From the NCBI GenBank assembly GCA_036562385.1, contig DATCKG010000109.1:1-30564 (forward strand): 30,564 nt of DNA, given 5' to 3'. The position numbers and the translations under genes were made by a program. This DNA is from DATCKG01 sp036562385. GTDB lineage: Bacteria > Bacillota > Sulfobacillia > Symbiobacteriales > Symbiobacteriaceae. How positions within the stretch are numbered: the first letter of the stretch is position 1; each line of letters begins with the position of its first letter. The notes beneath the pieces are model-generated. The model had not been told where the DNA came from and made no database searches. It saw only the letters and a program-made list of their open reading frames with translations. This document shows positions 26,139 to 30,564 of this stretch, one piece after another.

Positions 26139-26954
26139 GTGCACGAGGCAGGGGTCCAGTGGAGAAGGCACGGGGCTGTGGAGGCCCTGCATATGACCTG
26201 CCTGGAGCGGCTGGGAGGCGTCGTAGCCTACTTTACGGGCCGCGCCGGCGGCGTGAGTCCGCGGTGGAACGGCGGGCTCAACTGGAGCGTTTCAGTGGGT
26301 GACGAAGCGGAGCATGTACAGGAGAACCGGCGTCGCAGTCTGGAGGCGGGAGGGCTGTCGCCCGATCGAACCGCTGTGGCCGGGCTGGTTCACGGGAACC
26401 GGGTGGTGGCAGTGACCGGCCAGGAACCGCCGGGTCCCGACGGTATCCGGCTGATCCGGGATTGCGACGGTCTGGTGACGGACGTCCCTGGCTTTGCGCT
26501 TGTGGTGACTGCAGCGGACTGTGTTCCGCTGTTCTTCTATGACCCTACGGCTCGGGTGATTGGCATTGCCCATGCCGGCTGGCGGGGCACGGTGGCCGGC
26601 GTGGCGGCGGCGACGGTCAGGGCCATGGAGGCTCACTACGGTTGCCGGCCGGAATCGATCCATGTGGCTATCGGACCGTCCATCGGCCCGTGCTGCTTTG
26701 AGGTGGACCGGCAGGTGACCGAACCTCTTCAGGCGTATTACGGCGAAGATGCCTGTCGGCTGATGGAACCGGCCGGACCGGGGAAGGCGATGGTGAACCT
26801 GTGGGAGGCCAACCGTCTGGACCTGCAGCGGTGCGGCGTGCGTGCGATTACGGTAGCCGGGGTGTGCACCGTCTGCGGCGTTTCCAAACTCTTTTCCCAC
26901 CGGGCAGAAGGAGGGCAGGCCGGTCGGGGGGCGGCGATCATCGCGCTGACCTGA
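26139..26954 (+). CDS. pgeF: Peptidoglycan editing factor (YfiH/YlmD, laccase-domain)
   Basis: A 271-aa cytosolic enzyme of the Cu-oxidase_4 (DUF152) family. E. coli YfiH removes misincorporated L-Ser from peptidoglycan precursors; purine-nucleoside activity is also reported for relatives. Metal ligands are His85 (LVHGNRV), Cys128 (AADCVPL) and His145 (AHAGWRGT). IGPSIGPCCFEV and the C-terminal NRLDLQRCGV / CTVC are also typical. The start is GTG 26139 with AGGAGGTG (26126-26133) 5 nt upstream; the open frame begins earlier at 26085 without an RBS. It heads the ylm-type division cluster, as ylmD does in Bacillus. Confidence 0.9.
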   Translation: MHEAGVQWRRHGAVEALHMTCLERLGGVVAYFTGRAGGVSPRWNGGLNWSVSVGDEAEHVQENRRRSLEAGGLSPDRTAVAGLVHGNRVVAVTGQEPPGPDGIRLIRDCDGLVTDVPGFALVVTAADCVPLFFYDPTARVIGIAHAGWRGTVAGVAAATVRAMEAHYGCRPESIHVAIGPSIGPCCFEVDRQVTEPLQAYYGEDACRLMEPAGPGKAMVNLWEANRLDLQRCGVRAITVAGVCTVCGVSKLFSHRAEGGQAGRGAAIIALT

Positions 26955-26985
26955 CGGCTGCCTCCGGGGCAGGAGGGATGCTGCC

Positions 26986-27927
26986 GTGCGTCGAGGCCGG
27001 CGGGCCACGCGGAGCGAGGGCCTTCGCAGGTCCGGGGCCCGGCGTTTTCTTTGGCGGATGTTGATGACTGGCGGCCTTCTCGCGGCGTTCCTGGTCGGCG
27101 GCCGGATCCTGCTGCGGCTGCTGCCGGTCAGCGGGACAGACGTGCCGGCGGTGATCCTGGAAGAGGGGACGGTGGCGATTACGGTCCCAGCCGAGGGCAT
27201 CGTGGTCCGGCAGGAGACGGTGGTCCGGGCGCCCGCCCCCGGGGTGGTGCAGCGCCTGGTGGCGGAAGGGGAACGGGTCCGGGCGGGCACGCCGGTGGTC
27301 ACCCTTTTGCCCGAACCGGGGGCGGTGGCGGCACCCTGCTCGGGCATCGTTGTCTACCAGGTGGACGGGCTGGAAGGGGTGCTGGTGCCGGAGACCGTGG
27401 TCCAGAGCGGTCCGGGCCTGCTGAGCGAACTGTCCGTGCAGGGGCCGGCTCCCACGGGATCCGGTGAGGTGTCAGAGGGAACGCCCCTGTTCAAGGTGGT
27501 GGACAACCTCAGCGTGGGCCTGGCGGTGGCCGTGCCGGCGAACAAGGCTGCCTTGTTGCATGAGGGAGAGTGGGTCTCCCTCCAGGTGGGCTGGGAAGCG
27601 GAGCCGCGGCGTGCGAGGGTCCGGATCGGCGCGCAGGAAGGAGAGCAGGTGCTGCTTTACCTTACCCACCTGGAACGGCCCGATGACCTGGTGCTGCGTC
27701 GCCGGGTGCGGGTTACGCTGGTCATCCGTGAATACACAGGGAAAGTTGTGCCCCGTAGCGCTGTGGACGTCCAGGACGGCCTGCAGGGCATCTGGATACA
27801 GCAAAGGGGACAGCCGGTGTTTCACCCGGTGCGGGTGATCGGAGGCAACGAGTCGGAGGTGGTGGTGGAGACGGATCTGCCGAGGGGCACCCGGGTTTTC
27901 CCATCACCTCCACAGGCCTCCCCATGA
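26986..27927 (+). CDS. HlyD-like membrane-anchored protein of the ylm cluster
   Basis: A 313-aa protein with an Arg-rich N-terminus (about 11 of the first 24 residues), one TM helix (24-46) and an outside part resembling HlyD-type adaptors. It has a lipoyl-like hammerhead (EGIVVRQETVVRAPAPGVVQ, about 70-90, and VAEGERVRAGTPVVTL), a second half-motif (SGIVVYQVDGLEG) and beta-barrel strands to the end. No exporter partner genes lie next to it. Homologous proteins are found between ylmD and ylmE genes in other spore-forming clostridia-like bacteria (recalled, not checked). GTG 26986 has AGGAGGG 8 nt upstream. An envelope or division role is inferred from context only. Confidence 0.75.
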   Translation: MRRGRRATRSEGLRRSGARRFLWRMLMTGGLLAAFLVGGRILLRLLPVSGTDVPAVILEEGTVAITVPAEGIVVRQETVVRAPAPGVVQRLVAEGERVRAGTPVVTLLPEPGAVAAPCSGIVVYQVDGLEGVLVPETVVQSGPGLLSELSVQGPAPTGSGEVSEGTPLFKVVDNLSVGLAVAVPANKAALLHEGEWVSLQVGWEAEPRRARVRIGAQEGEQVLLYLTHLERPDDLVLRRRVRVTLVIREYTGKVVPRSAVDVQDGLQGIWIQQRGQPVFHPVRVIGGNESEVVVETDLPRGTRVFPSPPQASP

Positions 27928-28010
27928 TGCCAGGCTGCCCATTTCCTGGAATTCGCATGATGCGTGCAATGGAAATTCTGCCTGCAAATCGGAAGGGAAG
28001 TTGGATTTTG

Positions 28011-28697
28011 GTGCCGAACATCATAGCTAACGTGGAACGTGTACGCCGGCAGGTGGCTGCGGCGGCGGAACGTGCCGGGCGCGATCCGGCGGAGGTTACG
28101 ATTATTGCTGTCAGCAAGACCCGGACGGTGGCCGAGATTCAGGAGGCCATGGCCGCCGGCCTGACGCACTTCGGCGAAAACAGGGTGCAGGAACTGAAGA
28201 GCAAGTGGGAGGTCCTGCACGATCAGGTCACGTGGCATATGATCGGTACGCTGCAGACCAACAAGGCCAAACAGGCGCTGCAGATGGCGAGCCTGATTCA
28301 CTCGGTGGACCGGGACGCCATCGTGGAGGCCCTGGCCCGTCAGGCGGAACGGCTGGGCACAACGGCTCGGATCCTGGTGCAGGTGAACATCTCCGGTGAG
28401 GCGACGAAGCACGGTGTGGCTCCCGAGGAGCTTCCCGCCTTTCTCAGGCGCATCAGCCAGCGGGGGTTCCTGGAAGTGGAGGGGTTGATGACCATGGCCC
28501 CTCTGGTTTCGGACCCGGAAGAGACCCGTCCCATCTTTCGCCGGCTCAGACTCCTCGCGGAGCAAGTGCGGGAGTTGGATTTGCCTCACGTCCGTATGCG
28601 CCACCTGTCCATGGGGATGTCCGGTGACTTCGAAGTGGCTGTGGAAGAGGGAGCCACCCTGGTGCGGATCGGTACAGCCATCTTTGGCGCCAGGTAG
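28011..28697 (+). CDS. ylmE: PLP homeostasis protein YggS/YlmE
   Basis: A 228-aa fold-type III PLP-binding protein of the PROSC/YggS family that buffers pyridoxal phosphate; no enzymatic turnover is established. Lys36 in IIAVSKTR binds PLP; HFGENRVQEL, WHMIGTLQTNKAK, HSVDRDAI, VNISGEATKHG and the MRHLSMGMSGDFEVAVEEGATLVRIGTAIFG stretch (about 195-225) are conserved. The start is GTG 28011 with GGAAGGGAAG (27991-28000) 10 nt upstream. A longer frame from ATG 27924, overlapping the previous stop, would add 29 residues unlike the family. It is the usual neighbour of sepF. Confidence 0.92.
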   Translation: MPNIIANVERVRRQVAAAAERAGRDPAEVTIIAVSKTRTVAEIQEAMAAGLTHFGENRVQELKSKWEVLHDQVTWHMIGTLQTNKAKQALQMASLIHSVDRDAIVEALARQAERLGTTARILVQVNISGEATKHGVAPEELPAFLRRISQRGFLEVEGLMTMAPLVSDPEETRPIFRRLRLLAEQVRELDLPHVRMRHLSMGMSGDFEVAVEEGATLVRIGTAIFGAR

Positions 28698-28750
28698 TCC
28701 CATCACTGGTCGCAGGGAGTCTTGAAGCACCGTAGGGAGGGACCTGGGCG

Positions 28751-29398
28751 ATGCCCAAGAAGGAAAGTTTTTGGAGCAGATTATTGGACTACCTTGGGTT
28801 CGGGCCTGAGGAGGATGAATACGAGGACGACGTGGAGGAGGCTGCGGAGGACAACTGGCAGACCGAGATCAAGCGGCCGGCGGATCGCCGCGCCCCCGTC
28901 GTTCCGATCACAGCCGTTCCCCAGAAGCAGCCCACTCTGAAGGTCCTGGTGGTGGAACCTCGTTCTTTTGAAGAGGTACAGACGATCGTCGACCAGATGC
29001 GGTCCCGGCGGCCGGTGATTCTGAACCTGGAGTCGCTGGATAAGGAACTGGCTCAGAAGATCCTTAACTTCCTCAACGGTGCAATCTATGCGCTGGGCGG
29101 TGAAACCCAGCGGGTCTCAGGCGGGATCTTCTTCTTCGCTCCTCAGGGTGTGGACATCTCTACCATGGGACGGGGGCTGACGGGCACGGCCATCGGCGGC
29201 GGCGCGGTGGATATCCCGCCGGGCGTGCTGGAGAAACTGACGGGAACGGCTGCGCGGAAGGAGGAGGAGCCGGCGGTCAGCACCTATACGGGAGCCAGCA
29301 AGGACGAGATGGACCTTCTCTACCGCGCCACCGGGCGCCGGCGGGAGGCGGAGCGGTTTGGGGAGGGACGCTCTCGCTTTGACTGGCGCGGCAAGTAG
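28751..29398 (+). CDS. sepF: Cell division protein SepF with C-terminal extension
   Basis: SepF tethers FtsZ to the membrane and bundles filaments at the septum. The 215-aa protein has an N-terminal amphipathic helix (FWSRLLDYLGFG, 7-18) for membrane binding, an acidic linker (20-60) and the SepF core (62-137) with VVEPRSFEEVQTI, PVILNLESLD and RVSGGIFFFAPQGVDIS. Bacillus SepF ends about there at 152 aa. Here 78 more residues follow: a Gly-rich part (GRGLTGTAIGGG), IPPGVLEKLTG, and a charged Arg/Glu-rich tail (RRREAERFGEGRSRFDWRGK). Their role is unknown. RBS AGGGAGGG (28733-28741) fits ATG 28751. Confidence 0.93.
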   Translation: MPKKESFWSRLLDYLGFGPEEDEYEDDVEEAAEDNWQTEIKRPADRRAPVVPITAVPQKQPTLKVLVVEPRSFEEVQTIVDQMRSRRPVILNLESLDKELAQKILNFLNGAIYALGGETQRVSGGIFFFAPQGVDISTMGRGLTGTAIGGGAVDIPPGVLEKLTGTAARKEEEPAVSTYTGASKDEMDLLYRATGRRREAERFGEGRSRFDWRGK

Positions 29399-29428
29399 GG
29401 TTTCGGCAAAGGAGCGAGGATCAGCCTG

Positions 29429-29719
29429 ATGGGGATCCTTTCTAGAGCAGTCAGCATCTTTATTCAACTGGTCAGTGCGCTTATTCTGGTTCGCGTGTTG
29501 ATGTCCTGGTTCCGGCCTCGATATCGTACCCGGAGCAATAGTTGGTTTTATGATCTGGAAGAAATGATCTGGCGGGCCACAGAACCGCTGCTGGCCCCGA
29601 TTCGAAATCTCATCCCCGTCAGTAGCATGGGGCTGGACTTTTCGCCTCTGATCCTCCTGCTGCTGATTGAACTGGTTGGGCGCCTGCTTGTGGGGGCGTT
29701 GGTCTCCATCGGGCTCTGA
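29429..29719 (+). CDS. ylmG: YggT-family membrane protein (YlmG)
   Basis: A 96-aa integral membrane protein with two hydrophobic helices (about 5-26 and 69-93) and the family motif SWFRPRYR followed by FYDLEEMIWRATEPLLAPIRNLIP, typical of YggT/YlmG. Plant relatives affect nucleoid distribution and septum; the bacterial role is unclear. ATG 29429 has GGAGCGAGG (29411-29419) about 9 nt upstream. It lies 30 nt behind sepF. The ylmH gene that normally follows is absent. Confidence 0.9.
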   Translation: MGILSRAVSIFIQLVSALILVRVLMSWFRPRYRTRSNSWFYDLEEMIWRATEPLLAPIRNLIPVSSMGLDFSPLILLLLIELVGRLLVGALVSIGL

Positions 29720-29794
29720 ACATCGGGGTGACGGCTGCATCGCGGTGGATTCCTCGGACATCCAGGCAGTCATGCGTCGAAAGCAGGTGGCGAA

Positions 29795-30319
29795 ATGGCA
29801 CTGACTCCGCTCGATATTCAGCATAAAGAGTTCCCGAGGAAGGCGTTTCGCGGCTACGATCCGGATGCAGTCGATCAGTTCTTAAACGAAGTGATCGAGG
29901 AGTTCGAACGGCTCATCCGGGAGAACAGCGAGCTCCGGCATCGCCTGGAGGCAATGGATGAGAAGCTGCAGCAGTACCGTAAGCTGGAAGAGACCCTGCA
30001 GAAGACGCTGGTGGCCGCCCAGGAGGCAGCGGAGGAGATGAAGGCCAACGCGCGCAAGGAGGCCGACCTCATCGTCGAGCAGGCCCGCCTGGAGGCGCAG
30101 CGGATCGTCAGCAGCGCACATGCCAAGGTCCGGGAAACCCTGGAGGCCAACGCGGACCTGTTTCAGGCGTGCCAGACCCTACGAATGCAGGTCCGGAGCC
30201 TGCTGGCGGCCCAACTGCAGGCCATCGATCAATTGCCGGATCCCCTCAGCAGCGAAAAGGCCCGGGTGGCGCTGGAGGAACTTCCCGGAACCAAGAATTC
30301 GGCAGCCGCACTGGAATGA
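29795..30319 (+). CDS. divIVA: Septum site-determining protein DivIVA
   Basis: A 174-aa coiled-coil protein that marks curved membrane at poles and septa. The N-terminal LTPLDIQHKEFPRKAFRGYDPDAVDQFLNEV (residues 3-33) is the DivIVA membrane-binding and dimerisation motif. Two heptad-rich coiled-coil stretches follow (about 35-75 and 80-130), then a less regular tail. In spore formers it also anchors the chromosome at the pole during sporulation. RBS GCAGGTGG (29781-29788) precedes ATG. It is the last gene of the cluster and ends with a strong terminator. Confidence 0.94.
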   Translation: MALTPLDIQHKEFPRKAFRGYDPDAVDQFLNEVIEEFERLIRENSELRHRLEAMDEKLQQYRKLEETLQKTLVAAQEAAEEMKANARKEADLIVEQARLEAQRIVSSAHAKVRETLEANADLFQACQTLRMQVRSLLAAQLQAIDQLPDPLSSEKARVALEELPGTKNSAAALE

Positions 30320-30324
30320 GCGGT

Positions 30325-30350
30325 GCCGCCCCGATGCGGGGCGGCTTTTT
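30325..30350 (+). terminator. Terminator after divIVA
   Basis: GCCGCCCC (30325-30332) pairs perfectly with GGGGCGGC (30338-30345) around a GATGC loop, followed by five T. It lies 6 nt past the divIVA stop. Confidence 0.9.
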
Positions 30351-30388
30351 GGCTAAATGCTGGTATGCCTGTGGCCGGTCCAAGATAT

Positions 30389-30444
30389 TGTCACCCTGAA
30401 ATCGGTCTGTGAAAATGTCACCTATGAACAAGGTGATGGTGACA
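30389..30444. repeat. TGTCACC repeats, probable left end of an insertion sequence
   Basis: TGTCACC occurs at 30389-30395 and 30416-30422, and its reverse complement GGTGACA at 30438-30444, at the start of the transposase gene. Such repeats are typical for transposase binding near an IS end. The exact terminal repeat cannot be fixed without the other end. Confidence 0.45.
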
Positions 30445-30564
30445 TTGTCTCAGGCTGAATGGAATCGTGCCATTGTCCTGCAGCGGGTCGTGGAAGGTCA
30501 GCTCCTCATCCGCGAGGCAGCTCAGGTTCTGGGGCTCAGCGAACGCCACGTCAAGCGACTGAAG
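30415..30564 (+). CDS. Transposase, N-terminal part (ISNCY/IS1202-like)
   Basis: Fifty codons are open from ATG 30415 to the end of the window. The residues VLQRVVEGQLLIREAAQVLGLSERHVKRL form an N-terminal helix-turn-helix of the kind found in ISNCY-type (IS1202-like) transposases (I split the run here: VLQRVVEGQLLIREA then AQVLGLSERHVKRL). An alternative start is ATG 30424. It lies right behind the divIVA terminator and marks an insertion at the end of the division cluster. Whether the element is intact is not visible. Confidence 0.7.
   Translation, partial: MSPMNKVMVTLSQAEWNRAIVLQRVVEGQLLIREAAQVLGLSERHVKRLK

Overview
The window is a high-GC chromosomal segment from an endospore-forming Firmicute. 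The forespore sigma factor SigG, SpoIIR, and a ylm/sepF/divIVA division cluster sit beside GC-rich catabolic genes and an S-layer-homology (SLH) protein. This combination suggests a Symbiobacterium-like bacterium. That name is an inference from gene content and base composition, not a database match.

Layout. 1-444: intergenic, with two hairpins, a possible gene-end remnant and a small inverted repeat. 445-5713 (+): 1-pyrroline-5-carboxylate dehydrogenase (rocA type), a tandem PH-like membrane protein, a cytosolic gamma-glutamyltransferase and a D-2-hydroxyacid dehydrogenase, together a glutamate/amino-acid catabolism neighbourhood. 5770-7488 (-): an exported SLH protein with four C-terminal repeats. 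7767-13543 (+): a complete ribose operon rbsR-K-D-A-C-B with two LacI-type operators in front and a strong terminator behind. 13782-18064: a lipoprotein, a small-multidrug-export-like membrane protein, a minus-strand trio (thioesterase, alpha/beta hydrolase, half-size UPF0016 transporter) and a two-TM protein ending in an MltG-like module. 18345-23990: a PsbP-like lipoprotein (-), two acetyl-CoA-synthetase paralogues (+) and, between them, a SipW-type signal peptidase (-). 24109-30319 (+): sigG, spoIIR, ylmC, pgeF (ylmD), an HlyD-like protein, yggS (ylmE), sepF, yggT (ylmG) and divIVA. 30415-end: the start of an insertion-sequence transposase.

How the genes work together. The Rbs proteins import and phosphorylate ribose. 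The two Acs enzymes activate short-chain acids to acyl-CoA. The last block links sporulation signalling to septum placement. SpoIIR carries a near-perfect SigF-type promoter and sigG a SigG-type promoter, which fits the known forespore cascade.

Most interesting points: (1) spoIIR is fused in frame to ylmC, but a one-base -1 slip at an AAAA run would end SpoIIR at 224 residues, and ylmC has its own strong RBS; (2) the 9-mer TTCCATCGG occurs five times, only in the leaders of rocA, acs1 and acs2, and forms hairpins in two of them; (3) the second Acs paralogue has an altered acyl pocket (Val to Ala at the acetate/propionate discriminating position); (4) compartment-specific promoters can be read in front of sigG and spoIIR; (5) SepF has a 78-residue C-terminal extension and ylmH is missing from the cluster.
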